Origin: Limnohabitans sp. TEGF004
GTDB lineage: Bacteria > Pseudomonadota > Gammaproteobacteria > Burkholderiales > Burkholderiaceae_C
Reading direction: 5' to 3'
Assembly (NCBI RefSeq): GCF_027924965.1
Contig: NZ_AP027056.1
Location: 248,001-312,000 of the forward strand
DNA length: 64,000 nt
The notes under the pieces were generated by a model. It did no database searches. It had not been told where the DNA came from and worked only from the letters and a program-made list of their open reading frames with translations. The position numbers were made by a program, and so were the translations under genes. The first letter of the stretch is position 1. The number at the start of each line of letters is the position of its first letter. Below, in pieces: positions 52,469 to 61,473 of the stretch.

Positions 52469-53658
52469 TTCACGCCCTCCGCTTGCAACACCCATGTGTC
52501 GTTGCCGTCTTGGCGCAGGCTCAAGCCTTGAGCTTTGAGGCGCGCCATGCCCGCCGCGTTGCTGTCGAGCGCAACGCCTTGTACGCGCAGCGCATGGTTG
52601 GCAAAGTGAATTTGCTGTGGTGTTTGTCCTGCGGGCAGCACACCTGCCAAAGCAGCGAGCAAGGGCTCAAAGTCGGTGCTAGAAGCCGCGCCTGATTTTT
52701 GTTGCAACACATCCACCTCGCGTTGCATTTGCAGCGGCGCGTCGATGACCAAGGTCACAGATGGGAATGTGGTTTTCAAGATGTTTTGCAGCGAGGCTTG
52801 TTGCGCGTTTAAAGCGCTGCGTTCGCGCCAAGCCAGTGCATTGAGCCCCAACACTTGCAACGCGACCAGCGCCACCAGGCCCCAGCGCACAAGTTGCCAT
52901 GCAGGGGCATGCAACACTGTTTGCCATGCGGCCAGCGCTTGGCGCTGCAAGCGTTGTGTGCGGCCTTGTGCCCATTCACCTTGTGCCAAATCCCAATCCG
53001 ACTGGCTGGACTTGACCCAGCGCTGCGCCGCGCTTTGCAGCATGGGTTGGCGTTGCAAGGTGCTTTGCACACGCGCCACCATGGCGGGCTCGGCTTGAAT
53101 TTGTAAATCGTCTTGGCTCAGCTCGGCAAAAGCGCGCCACTGGGCGGTGTTGGGCGGCAGCAGCGTCACACCGTGTGCGTGACACAGCACGCTTTGCGAT
53201 TGATCAGGCTCGCCCATCACCTGCAACACGGGTGTGTCGCTGGGGGACAACTCACAGACGATGCGTTGCACGGTCAGGCCCGCAGCTTGCAAAGGGGCGA
53301 GGGCGTCACGCAGCCATTGCTTGTCGCACACGGCCACCAAGGTTTCACCACCGCTGCGTGCGATCTGCTCAGTGTCTGGGGCAAGCACAAGGTGCAGTTG
53401 TTGCGGGTCGTCGAGCAAGCGGTCTTCCAACAAACCATGCAACACGCTTTGCAAACGTGGGCCGTGGCTGGCAGGAGGCAGTTGCAGGCGCAGCCAGGCC
53501 AAGCGGCTGTGTGGCACCACGGCCACCACTTCGCCCGCGTGCGCAGACAGCGTGGCCGCGGCCCCCGTGGCGCTGCGCAACACCGCATGCCCGTCTGAGT
53601 GAACGTGGGCATAGCCAGTGTTGGCGTTGGCAGAGTGGGGGAGCGCGATGATCAGCAT
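52465..53658 (-). CDS. gspL: Type II secretion protein GspL
   Basis: A 397-residue bitopic protein. The N-terminal 230 residues match the cytoplasmic actin-like domain (LLEDRLLDDPQQLHLVLAPD), followed by one membrane helix near residue 260-280 and a periplasmic domain that pairs with GspM. It docks GspE at the membrane. Confidence 0.88.
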   Translation of the reverse strand: MLIIALPHSANANTGYAHVHSDGHAVLRSATGAAATLSAHAGEVVAVVPHSRLAWLRLQLPPASHGPRLQSVLHGLLEDRLLDDPQQLHLVLAPDTEQIARSGGETLVAVCDKQWLRDALAPLQAAGLTVQRIVCELSPSDTPVLQVMGEPDQSQSVLCHAHGVTLLPPNTAQWRAFAELSQDDLQIQAEPAMVARVQSTLQRQPMLQSAAQRWVKSSQSDWDLAQGEWAQGRTQRLQRQALAAWQTVLHAPAWQLVRWGLVALVALQVLGLNALAWRERSALNAQQASLQNILKTTFPSVTLVIDAPLQMQREVDVLQQKSGAASSTDFEPLLAALAGVLPAGQTPQQIHFANHALRVQGVALDSNAAGMARLKAQGLSLRQDGNDTWVLQAEGVK

Positions 53659-53665
53659 GGATTTG

Positions 53666-54616
53666 TCATTGTAGAGAGCCAGATTCGCGCCAAAGCACCT
53701 TCAAATCTTGGCCTTCGCGCTGCACCAACGAGCGCTCTTGCAGTGTGGTTTGCGGCATCCGAAGGCGGCCCAGCACTTCAAAGTAACGGGTGTTGACGCT
53801 GTGTGTGTCGCTCAAGCTGACGGTGCGGCCCAGCGCTTTTTGAAACGCGTCGATGCTGGCCCAGTGTTGCCGTTCGCGCTGTTGTACCAAGCGTTGTGCG
53901 TCAGACAGGCTCAGGCCTGGCACGCTGGCGTACAGCACCTGCACACTGGCGGTGTTGACGTTGACGGTCGTGCGATTAGGCAGCACGGTGATGTGGGGGC
54001 TCAGGGTTTGCAAGGCTTGAGGTGTCAATCCGAACCAGCTGAGTTGGCCCACGCGTTGGGGCATCAAAGGTGAATTGCTGTTTTGCTTTTGTGCCGCCAG
54101 CAGACCTTGGGTGAGTAAGCTGAGCTGCGCGGGTGGGACGCCCAGTGCGTCAAACAAGCGCTCAAACGCGAGCACGATTTTCCCATCGAGCTGTTCGCCT
54201 TGCAGCAAATTGGTCACGTTGAGGCGGCCTTGCAGATCGCTCACAGCACCCGACAAAAGCACTTGGCGTGCAAATTTTTCATCGTCGATGGTGTTGCCTG
54301 TGCCATCGGGTAACGCCGCTAAGAAGCTAGACAAACGCGCTTCTTGCAGTGGCACGGCCCAAGGCTCGGCCAAGTGGTCGGTGGGTGCGCTGGCATCGCC
54401 CGCTCGCGCGTCTTCGCGCAAGATGACACGTGCCCAATCCAGCGCGCCTGTGAGCAGCCAGCGTGCTTGCGTGCGTTGACGCTCTGCGCCTTCGACCTCA
54501 ACGGATTTCCATTGCTGCCACAACGCGCCTGCGGCAAACGTGGCGACCAACGCCACGGTGAGCATGGCGGCCAGCAGGGCTGCACCGCGTTGTGGGGTGT
54601 GTGCGCCTTGCTTCAT
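53666..54616 (-). CDS. gspK: Type II secretion minor pseudopilin GspK
   Basis: A 316-residue protein with a basic leader and hydrophobic helix RGAALLAAMLTVALVATFAAG; GspK has no glutamate at position 5, like known family members. The large periplasmic domain has helix-hairpin-helix and SAM-like parts (VNVNTASVQVLYASVPGLSLSDAQRLV). It caps the pseudopilus tip with GspI and GspJ. Confidence 0.9.
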   Translation of the reverse strand: MKQGAHTPQRGAALLAAMLTVALVATFAAGALWQQWKSVEVEGAERQRTQARWLLTGALDWARVILREDARAGDASAPTDHLAEPWAVPLQEARLSSFLAALPDGTGNTIDDEKFARQVLLSGAVSDLQGRLNVTNLLQGEQLDGKIVLAFERLFDALGVPPAQLSLLTQGLLAAQKQNSNSPLMPQRVGQLSWFGLTPQALQTLSPHITVLPNRTTVNVNTASVQVLYASVPGLSLSDAQRLVQQRERQHWASIDAFQKALGRTVSLSDTHSVNTRYFEVLGRLRMPQTTLQERSLVQREGQDLKVLWRESGSLQ

Positions 54617-55320
54617 GTTTTGGTGTTGCTGAAGTTAGGGCGCACCCAGTCGAGGGTGATGCGGCCACGCACGCCAGTGCTGGTGGGCAGATCGATTTGC
54701 AGGCGGATGGCGTCGGGCAGTGCGCCTTGGCCAGTGCTGTTGGTTTGCGGCGTGCCGCCCACCGCGTTGTTGTTTGTATCGCTGTTGCCTGCGCTGGAGA
54801 GTGGGTTGGTCCAAGCATTGCCACGGAAGTAGGTGAGCTGCCAAGTGTCCAGCGGGATCAGCGAAGTTTCAAACGCGGCGTCATCGGCGCTTGGGTTTTG
54901 TCCCCAGCGCTCCGCGTTGGCCCATGCTTGCTGCAAAGCCGCACGCGTTTGCAAGGGGGCTGATTGCCAACGCAGCCATTGGTTGCCGCGCAGCGTCCAT
55001 GCCACCACCCACAGACCTGCATCAGCGCCATCGGCGCGCCAAGCGGTGGCGCGGCGCGTGATGCGCAGTGTGCGGCCATCCCACAACACGCCTGCGTCGG
55101 CGATGCTGGGCACGGGCTGCACGGCATTGAGGTCGGCTTGCCATTGGGCGAGCACGGTTTGCAGCACGGCAGTTTTATCTACCTGTGCTTGCGTGATATC
55201 GCGGCTGCGCATGAGGCTGTCCAACCCACGCCAGCTCAAGCCCGCCAGCACCGCCATGAGGGTGATGGCGATGAGTAGCTCGATGAGTGTGAAGCCGCGT
55301 TGGCCCTTGGCGTTTGTCAT
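54613..55320 (-). CDS. gspJ: Type II secretion minor pseudopilin GspJ
   Basis: A 235-residue prepilin. The leader ends with GQRG and the mature N-terminus FTLIELLIAITLMAVLAGL has the E5 signature for prepilin peptidase processing. The stop overlaps the gspK start by 4 bases. It forms the tip complex. Confidence 0.92.
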   Translation of the reverse strand: MTNAKGQRGFTLIELLIAITLMAVLAGLSWRGLDSLMRSRDITQAQVDKTAVLQTVLAQWQADLNAVQPVPSIADAGVLWDGRTLRITRRATAWRADGADAGLWVVAWTLRGNQWLRWQSAPLQTRAALQQAWANAERWGQNPSADDAAFETSLIPLDTWQLTYFRGNAWTNPLSSAGNSDTNNNAVGGTPQTNSTGQGALPDAIRLQIDLPTSTGVRGRITLDWVRPNFSNTKT

Positions 55321-55718
55321 CAGTAACGCCCCAACACGGTGGTGATGTTGAGCACGGGCGTGGCTGCGTCAAACACTTGCGCATCGACACGGCGAAACGC
55401 GGGGTTGGGCGTGGTGCGCACGGTCAGCGCCACTTCAAAGTTGCGCTCGGCTTGCGGGCAGGGCACACGCGAGTCACCCACGCCTGGCAGTTGCTGCGAG
55501 AGGCGCAGTTGGTTGAGTGCGTTGTCAGCGCAAATTTGTGCCAGCAACACATCGGCTTGGCGCTGTGCGTTGCGCGTGAGCGCGCCGCTGACTTTGAGCC
55601 CACTCATCAGCGCGATGGACACGATGGCGAGTGCCACCAACACCTCAATCAAGGTGAAGCCGCGTGAGCTTTGGCTGCGCGTGACAGTGGGTGTGCGTGG
55701 CGTGTCTTGCAAGCTCAT
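55320..55718 (-). CDS. gspI: Type II secretion minor pseudopilin GspI
   Basis: A 132-residue prepilin with leader ending SRG and mature FTLIEVLVALAIVSIALMSG. Periplasmic domain is short, ending VLGRY. Overlaps gspJ by one base and gspH by 4. Confidence 0.92.
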   Translation of the reverse strand: MSLQDTPRTPTVTRSQSSRGFTLIEVLVALAIVSIALMSGLKVSGALTRNAQRQADVLLAQICADNALNQLRLSQQLPGVGDSRVPCPQAERNFEVALTVRTTPNPAFRRVDAQVFDAATPVLNITTVLGRY

Positions 55719-56206
55719 GGCACAACCTGAAAGGGGCGCAACCCGTCTGTACCAATGCTCAGCGTGGGGGCTGGCTTGGCGCTGTTGCTGGTTGCCACGC
55801 TCAGCGTGATGCGAGCAGGCGCGAGGATGGGCTCAGGGCCGAGCAGCACCAAGTTGGTTGGTGTGGTGTTGTTCGTGGCTGTACTGATCGCCGCTTGTGT
55901 GCCAGTGGTCAGCCATGTTTCTGTCCGTGTCGCAATGGGGCTGGCGGAGTTACTCAGTGCTTGGTTTGGCGCAATTGCGGGTCGAATGACAAAGCCCTCT
56001 GCCGTGGGCTGCCAAATCAAAGCCACACCACTGGTGCGTGACTGTGCGCGTGCTGCTTCTAAAACGGCCACCAAGCGTTGGGCCTCACGCTCAAGTTGGG
56101 TTTGACTGCTGTCGCGCAGCGACAAGCTCACACCCGCCACGCTGAAGCCGATGATGGCTAGCACCACCAACAGCTCCAACAGGGTGAGGCCTTGCTGGCG
56201 CTGCAT
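55715..56206 (-). CDS. gspH: Type II secretion minor pseudopilin GspH
   Basis: A 163-residue prepilin with MQRQQG leader and mature LTLLELLVVLAIIGFSVAGV, followed by the GspH beta-sandwich domain (ARAQSRTSGVALIW). In T2SS GspH follows GspG in the pseudopilus base. Confidence 0.92.
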   Translation of the reverse strand: MQRQQGLTLLELLVVLAIIGFSVAGVSLSLRDSSQTQLEREAQRLVAVLEAARAQSRTSGVALIWQPTAEGFVIRPAIAPNQALSNSASPIATRTETWLTTGTQAAISTATNNTTPTNLVLLGPEPILAPARITLSVATSNSAKPAPTLSIGTDGLRPFQVVP

Positions 56207-56226
56207 AGCGGACTTAACGAACAGCT

Positions 56227-56676
56227 TTATTGCCAGCTGCCGAGGTCGGCGTTTTTGCCTTCGCCACCGGGTTGGCCGTCAGCGCCGAGGGACAGCACAT
56301 CCACTTCACCCTTTACGCCAGGGTTCATGTATTGGTAAGGGCGGCCCCATGGGTCGTTGGGCAGCTTGTCGATGTAGGGTTTCCAGTTCAGCGGCGTGGG
56401 GCCAGCTGTGGGCTTGACCACCAAAGCGTTCAGGCCTTGCTCGGCGGTGGGGTAGTTTTGGTTGTCCAAGCGGTAGAGCTTGAGGGCTTGCATGAGGTTG
56501 CCCACATCGGTTTTGGCGGCGGTCACGCGTGCGTCGTCGGCACGGTTGAGCACGTTGGGCACTACGAGTGCGGCGAGCACGCCAATGATGGCGAGCACCA
56601 CCATCAATTCAATCAACGTGAAGCCACGTTGGCGTTTGGTTTTTTGGGTGGTTTGTTGGGCTTGCATAGGAGGCAT
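56227..56676 (-). CDS. gspG: Type II secretion major pseudopilin GspG
   Basis: A 149-residue prepilin. Leader ends KRQRG and mature FTLIELMVVLAIIGVLAALV; the DNQNYPTAEQGL and PNDPWGRPYQYMNPG segments are exact GspG hallmarks and hold the calcium-binding region (end SLGADGQPGGEGKNADL). First gene of the minus-strand operon; ATG 56676 or 56667 could be the start. Confidence 0.96.
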   Translation of the reverse strand: MPPMQAQQTTQKTKRQRGFTLIELMVVLAIIGVLAALVVPNVLNRADDARVTAAKTDVGNLMQALKLYRLDNQNYPTAEQGLNALVVKPTAGPTPLNWKPYIDKLPNDPWGRPYQYMNPGVKGEVDVLSLGADGQPGGEGKNADLGSWQ

Positions 56677-56698
56677 TTCAAAGGTTCTCAGTTCAAGG

Positions 56699-57184
56699 AT
56701 GAATCATAATCCGCTGATGCTTCGCTACCCCCCTTCATTTGCCACCGTCTTTAGCGCCTCGTCGCACGTGGTGCTGCCCGTTGCCTCGTTGCTGGTGTGG
56801 GGTGCTGTGGCGTTTAGTGCGGTCACATGGGGCTTGCGTTGGTCGGCCACGGGCACGAACCCGAGCAATACCACCGCTGCGGCGCAGGCGTTGCCCGAAG
56901 TAGATGTGTCTGCCGCAGCTCGCAGCCTAGGCGCTGCACCCGTGCAGGCCGCTGCTGCGCCAACATTGGCCAGCCGTTTTCAGCTGCAAGGTGTGATGGC
57001 GGGGGGGCCCGATGCTGGCGCTGCGTTGATTGCGGTGGATGGCAAACCGGCCAAGCCCTTCCGTGTGGGCGCTGTGGTGGCTGATGGTTTGGTGTTGCAG
57101 TCAGCAGAAGGGCGACGCATCAGCTTAGGCGCGTCGATGGACGGTCCGCAAGCTTTGCTGCTGGAACTGCCCGCTAAGAAGTAA
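56699..57184 (+). CDS. gspC: Type II secretion protein GspC-like
   Basis: About 161 residues from ATG 56699 (or 155 from ATG 56717; neither has a convincing ribosome site). It has one N-terminal membrane helix (about residues 22-45) and a homology-region domain (SRFQLQGVMAGGPDAGAALIAVDGKPAKPFRVGAVVADGLVLQS) which links to GspD. The PDZ or coiled-coil domain found at the C-terminus of larger GspC proteins is missing. It is divergent from gspG with 22 bases between. Confidence 0.8.
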   Translation: MNHNPLMLRYPPSFATVFSASSHVVLPVASLLVWGAVAFSAVTWGLRWSATGTNPSNTTAAAQALPEVDVSAAARSLGAAPVQAAAAPTLASRFQLQGVMAGGPDAGAALIAVDGKPAKPFRVGAVVADGLVLQSAEGRRISLGASMDGPQALLLELPAKK

Positions 57185-58774
57185 TTAGCGCTGCAAGAAC
57201 AAACGATAAGCAGGGTTCAGCGTTTCTTCCACAAACGGGTAACCCAAGCCTTCTAAGAAAGCAGTAAACGCTTTGTTATCGGCCTTTGGCACTTGCAAGC
57301 CCATCAAGATGCGGCCGTAGTCCGCGCCTTGGTTGCGGTAGTGGAACAGGCTGATGTTCCAGCCTGGGCGCATGGCCAGCAAAAACTTCATCAACGCGCC
57401 TGGGCGCTCTGGAAATTCAAAACGCAAGATGCGTTCTTCGTGCGCCAAAGACGAATGCCCGCCCACCATGTGGCGGATGTGTTCTTTGGCCAGCTCGTCG
57501 TGGGTGAGGTCAATCGAATCAAAGCCGCTCTTGGTGAAGTGGCTGGCAATCTTGCTGCTTTCACCTTTCACGCCCGTGGTCAAACCCACAAACACGTGGG
57601 CCTTGGCTTGGTCGCTCATGCGGTAATTGAACTCGGTCACATTGCGTGGCGACTTGCTGCCGCCAAAGCTGGGCAGCTTGCCAATCAGCTCGCAAAAGCG
57701 GCGCAGGCTGCCAGGCTGCTCGGGGATGGTCACGGCAAACAAAGCTTCGCGTTCTTCGCCCACTTCGGCGCGCTCGGCCACAAAGCGCAAGCGGTCGAAG
57801 TTCATGTTTGCGCCACACAAAATGGCGGCGTAGGTTTCGCCCTTGGTTTTGTGCTCGGCCACGTATTGCTTGATGGCAGCCACAGCCAATGCACCGGCGG
57901 GCTCGACGATGCTGCGGGTGTCCACAAACACGTCTTTGATGGCGGCGCACACGGCATCTGTATCCACGGTGATGTAGCTGTCGACTAAGTTTTTAGACAC
58001 GCGGAAGGTCTCTTCGCCCACCAGCTTCACCGCTGTGCCGTCAGAGAACAAGCCCACGTCGTTGAGCGTGACGCGTTTGCCTTTGGCTACTGACTGCATC
58101 ATGGCCGACGAGTCGTCCATTTGCACGCCAATCACTTTGATCTCGGGGCGCACCGCCTTGATGTAGTTGGCCACGCCGCTGATCAAACCACCGCCGCCAA
58201 TCGCTACAAACACCGCATCCAAATTGTGAATGTTCAGGCCTTGCAACTGGCGCAGCATTTCCATGGCAATCGTGCCTTGGCCTGCGATCACATCGGGGTC
58301 GTCAAACGGGTGGACAAACGTCATGCCGTTTTTCTTTTCGAGCGTGAGGGCGTGGGTGTAAGCGTCTGAATAGCTATCGCCTGCTAGCACCACTTCACCA
58401 CCCAAAGCTTTGACCGCCTCAATCTTCACGCTGGGCGTGGTGGTGGGCATGACGATGATGGCTTTGGTGCCTAGGCGTTTGGCACCCAATGCCACGCCTT
58501 GGGCGTGGTTGCCCGCAGAGGCGCAAATGACGCCCTTTTTCAGCTGGGTTGGCGTGAGGTGCGCCATCTTGTTGTACGCGCCGCGCAGCTTGAAGCTGTG
58601 CACGGGCTGCTGGTCTTCGCGCTTGAGCAGCACAGTGTTGTGAATGCGGCGGCTCAGGTTCTTAGCCACCTCCAACGCAGATTCAATGGCCACGTCGTAC
58701 ACACGAGCAGTCAATATTTTTTTCAGGTAATCGGCGGGCTGCAGGGCGCGCGCTTTTGGGGTGCGGGTAGACAT
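57185..58774 (-). CDS. ilvA: Threonine ammonia-lyase, biosynthetic
   Basis: A 529-residue PLP enzyme that deaminates threonine to 2-oxobutanoate, the first step of isoleucine synthesis. K62 in SFKLRGAYNKM binds PLP; ASAGNHAQGVAL and GGGGLISG line the pocket. Residues about 340-529 hold two ACT-like domains for isoleucine and valine feedback. Start is ATG 58774; the much longer in-frame reading to 59131 runs through osmC and is not coding. A terminator hairpin sits in the leader. Confidence 0.96.
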   Translation of the reverse strand: MSTRTPKARALQPADYLKKILTARVYDVAIESALEVAKNLSRRIHNTVLLKREDQQPVHSFKLRGAYNKMAHLTPTQLKKGVICASAGNHAQGVALGAKRLGTKAIIVMPTTTPSVKIEAVKALGGEVVLAGDSYSDAYTHALTLEKKNGMTFVHPFDDPDVIAGQGTIAMEMLRQLQGLNIHNLDAVFVAIGGGGLISGVANYIKAVRPEIKVIGVQMDDSSAMMQSVAKGKRVTLNDVGLFSDGTAVKLVGEETFRVSKNLVDSYITVDTDAVCAAIKDVFVDTRSIVEPAGALAVAAIKQYVAEHKTKGETYAAILCGANMNFDRLRFVAERAEVGEEREALFAVTIPEQPGSLRRFCELIGKLPSFGGSKSPRNVTEFNYRMSDQAKAHVFVGLTTGVKGESSKIASHFTKSGFDSIDLTHDELAKEHIRHMVGGHSSLAHEERILRFEFPERPGALMKFLLAMRPGWNISLFHYRNQGADYGRILMGLQVPKADNKAFTAFLEGLGYPFVEETLNPAYRLFLQR

Positions 58775-58803
58775 GGGGTGATTGTCTCTTATGGAAAAAG
58801 ACG

Positions 58804-58833
58804 AAAAAAAACCCCGAGTTTTGCAACTCGGGG
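58804..58833 (-). terminator. Intrinsic terminator / attenuator candidate in the ilvA leader
   Basis: On the minus strand CCCCGAGTT-GCAA-AACTCGGGG (58833-58812) is a nine-base-pair stem followed by eight T (58811-58804), 30 bases before the ilvA ATG. Nothing else on the minus strand needs terminating nearby. The region upstream contains a second weak stem (58841-58856) that could be an alternative fold. Confidence 0.72.
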
Positions 58834-58885
58834 CATGAATCCACTTTTGAGGGTGGAGGAGACAAGCCCAAATTGTATGCAGATT

Positions 58886-58902
58886 TTGTTGCGCTGCAAC
58901 AA
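58886..58902. promoter_or_regulatory. Palindrome between ilvA and osmC-like gene
   Basis: TTGTTGC-GCT-GCAACAA has perfect seven-base arms. It is about 40 bases before the osmC-like ATG and lies in the same region as the ilvA leader or promoter. Confidence 0.4.
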
Positions 58903-58943
58903 TTCGCTGACAATTGCTGCATAAATTTATTGGAGAGAAACAC

Positions 58944-59393
58944 ATGGAATGCACCGTCAGTTGGACCGGTAACTCAGGCACTCGTTCAGGCATGGGCTTT
59001 GTTGCAGAAACAGGCAGCGGCCACGTGGTGGCCATGGATGGCGCACCCGATGTTGCCAAGCCCGAGAACGGCGGCCAAAACTTGGCGCCACGTCCGATGG
59101 AGCTGTTGCTGGCGGGCACAGGCGGTTGCACTGCCTATGACGTGGTGCTCATCTTGAAGCGCGGTCGTCATCACGTGCAGGGTTGCAGCGTGAAGATCAG
59201 CAGCGAACGCGCCGCCGAAGACCCCAAGGTGTTTACCACCATCAACATGCACTTCACCGTCACAGGTAAGGGTGTGCCCGCTAGTGCGGTGGAACGTGCC
59301 ATTGCCATGAGCCACGACAAGTACTGCTCTGCCAGCATCATGCTGGGCAAGACCGCTGAAATCACCACCAGCTTTGAGGTGGTGGAGGCTTAA
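58944..59393 (+). CDS. OsmC/Ohr-family protein
   Basis: A 149-residue protein. Start at ATG 58944 with TGGAGAG before it. GGQNLAPRPMELLLAGTGGCTAYDVV carries the first redox cysteine (in GGCT), and SHDKYCSASIML the second (KYCS), the pair that reduces organic hydroperoxides in OsmC/Ohr. It may be a peroxide reductase or a general stress protein. Confidence 0.9.
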   Translation: MECTVSWTGNSGTRSGMGFVAETGSGHVVAMDGAPDVAKPENGGQNLAPRPMELLLAGTGGCTAYDVVLILKRGRHHVQGCSVKISSERAAEDPKVFTTINMHFTVTGKGVPASAVERAIAMSHDKYCSASIMLGKTAEITTSFEVVEA

Positions 59394-59401
59394 AGCTGGG
59401 C

Positions 59402-60031
59402 TTAGATGCGATGTGCCACGGTCGTCATCACCTGAGAGGCTACTTTCATCAACGCTTTGAACGGTGCGGGTAACTCGGCCGCACCTGCAGCCAAAGCCTC
59501 TTTGGCGTGCTGTGCCTCGTCAGTTTTCATTTGCGCCACGATGGCGCGGCTGGGCTCGTCGTTAGCGGGCAACAGCCCAAGGTGGCTTTCTAAATGGGCT
59601 TCCACTTGACGTTCAGTTTCCACCACAAACCCAAGGCTCATGCGGTCGCCACCTAGCTTGGCTGCTGCATAGCCAATGCCAAACGCGCCGGCGTACCAAA
59701 GCGGGTTGAGTAGGCTGGGGCGTCCGCCTAGCGCTTCTAAACGTTGTTCACACCAAGCCAAGTGATCGGTTTCTTCGTTGCAGGCCGTGGTGAGGTGCTG
59801 GCGCAGGGCGTGGTCTTTGGTGGCCAAGGCTTGGGCGGTGTAAAGCGCTTGCGCGCAGACCTCGCCGACGTGGTTTACACGCATTAAGGCTGCTGCATCA
59901 GACTTCTCAGCTTCTGTCAGCGGGGTAGGCGTGGGTACCTCGGCCGCCCAAATGGGGGCGGGGCGGTTGGCGTGGTGGCGGGCAAAGACGGTGCGCAAGG
60001 CGCTGTCGGCGGCGATAAGTAGAGCATCCAT
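59402..60031 (-). CDS. coq7: Demethoxyubiquinone hydroxylase Coq7
   Basis: A 209-residue di-iron monooxygenase that hydroxylates demethoxyubiquinol late in ubiquinone synthesis, bound to the inner membrane. Iron ligands are in [37 protein letters not shown] and KTDEAQH, spaced as in the Coq7 ferritin-like family. The stop is 8 bases from the end of the osmC-like gene (convergent). Confidence 0.96.
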   Translation of the reverse strand: MDALLIAADSALRTVFARHHANRPAPIWAAEVPTPTPLTEAEKSDAAALMRVNHVGEVCAQALYTAQALATKDHALRQHLTTACNEETDHLAWCEQRLEALGGRPSLLNPLWYAGAFGIGYAAAKLGGDRMSLGFVVETERQVEAHLESHLGLLPANDEPSRAIVAQMKTDEAQHAKEALAAGAAELPAPFKALMKVASQVMTTVAHRI

Positions 60032-60290
60032 AGGGAGGAAGTTTAAGTTGTGGTGAGGTGCTTTGATCTGTGCAGTTTTAAAACCTTGGTATTTTGAAGA
60101 TCGTTTATTTATGCGGGTTTGCGAGTGGTATTGGCGTTAGGTGTTGCACAGACGCAACGTAAAAGACGAGTTTTTGACACCTGTCATAGGTTTCTGCAGT
60201 GGAGTCTGGTTCAATACGTGCAACTTCCCGAAAACGGAGGTTGGCTCTGGAAAGTCTGGAGCCCCTGTTCAAACCTTGGAGAACCTTGAA
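60032..60290. other. Divergent intergenic region, coq7 / porin
   Basis: 259 bases. The porin side shows a long untranslated leader including a GGCTC and GAGCC stem pair around 60242-60270, and GGAG at 60277-60280 before the ATG. A regulated porin promoter is likely but not seen clearly. Confidence 0.45.
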
Positions 60291-61352
60291 ATGAAAAAAA
60301 CCCTCGTTGCTATCGCAGCACTCGCCGCTTTCGGCGCACAAGCTCAATCTACTGTTGGCATCAAAGGTACCTTTGACCCATCTTTGGTCAATCAAGTGAC
60401 CACATACGGCGGCGGCAACGTGCGCGCTACTACAGCATTGGGCAACAACACCCAAGGCACTTCTCAAGTGACTTTCTTCGGCACTGAAGACATCGGTGGC
60501 GGTTTGAAGGCCAACTTCTTGTTGGAAAACGACTTCAACTCAACTACAGATGCGAAGAGCAACTGGGGTAACGCCACAAACGGCGGTGAGACCTATGTTG
60601 GCTTGTCTGGTGGTTTCGGTGACTTCAAAGTTGGTGCACCTAACAGCCCATCATTGGACGTTTCTGGCCGTACATCGTTCGGTACAAAAATCGGTTCTGG
60701 CTTCTCCACAACCCAAGGCATTGGCGCTCAAGGTTTGGGCCACGTGCGTGAAAACAACCAAGTTGTTTACACATCACCAGCTTTCAGCGGTTTGACATTC
60801 AAAGCCGCTGTTGCAGGTAAAGCTATTACCAGCGATGCTACAAACACAAACACAACTGCAGTGACTGCTGCAAACAGCAAAGAAGACATTGGCGTGACAT
60901 ACGTCAACGGTCCCTTGAAAGCTGTTTTGGTGAACTATCGCCAAGCGAACGTGTACAAGCAAACTCACGGTTATGTGTCTTACACATTGGGCCAGTTGAC
61001 CGCCACTTACGGTTTCAACCGTGACGAGCGTTTGGCTGCGGTGACTGGTGCTGCTGGCGCTGCTGCTGGCACAGGTAAGATCGGCGTTGTGGCAGGTAAA
61101 TTGTCTGGCCAGAACGTGAACGTTGCTTACGCAATGGGCGCTACAACTTTGATGGCTAACGTTGGTCGTTTGGATGACAAGACCACTAATAACTACGATG
61201 TCAAAATCTCTGCAGTCGGCGCCAAGTACGACCTGAGCAAGCGCACCAGCGTCTACGCACGTTACATCAAGCAGACCATCGATACGACAACTGATGCTTT
61301 GATGGCCAAAGAGCAAAAAACCACAGCTGTTGGTTTGCAACACAACTTCTAA
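60291..61352 (+). CDS. General porin, Gram-negative type
   Basis: A 353-residue outer-membrane porin. Residues 1-19 are a Sec signal peptide (ending AQA-QS). The mature part is a 16-strand barrel pattern beginning STVGIKGTFDP and ending TTAVGLQHNF with the terminal Phe BAM signal; ETYVGLSGGFGDFKVG is the usual porin_4 stretch with the GxFG motif. Trimeric general diffusion channel. Codon use is strongly biased, consistent with high expression. Confidence 0.93.
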   Translation: MKKTLVAIAALAAFGAQAQSTVGIKGTFDPSLVNQVTTYGGGNVRATTALGNNTQGTSQVTFFGTEDIGGGLKANFLLENDFNSTTDAKSNWGNATNGGETYVGLSGGFGDFKVGAPNSPSLDVSGRTSFGTKIGSGFSTTQGIGAQGLGHVRENNQVVYTSPAFSGLTFKAAVAGKAITSDATNTNTTAVTAANSKEDIGVTYVNGPLKAVLVNYRQANVYKQTHGYVSYTLGQLTATYGFNRDERLAAVTGAAGAAAGTGKIGVVAGKLSGQNVNVAYAMGATTLMANVGRLDDKTTNNYDVKISAVGAKYDLSKRTSVYARYIKQTIDTTTDALMAKEQKTTAVGLQHNF

Positions 61353-61394
61353 TCCCCACGCTGGCTTAGTCAGTTAAGGATTTAAAAGTCTAAA

Positions 61395-61425
61395 ACCCCA
61401 TCGTGGCAACACGGTGGGGTTTTTT
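61395..61425 (+). terminator. Terminator after the porin gene
   Basis: ACCCCATCGTG (61395-61405), GCAA loop, CACGGTGGGGT (61410-61420), followed by a T-run; an 11-pair stem with one G.T pair. Confidence 0.92.
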
Positions 61426-61473
61426 CATGCTGTTTGGCTCCGTCGATAATCTAGTTTTTTAGAACATGTGCGC

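Noticed and set aside
58775..59131. Longer ilvA reading frame
   Set aside because: The extra 119 residues run through the leader and antisense to the osmC-like gene; the terminator and ATG 58774 contradict it.
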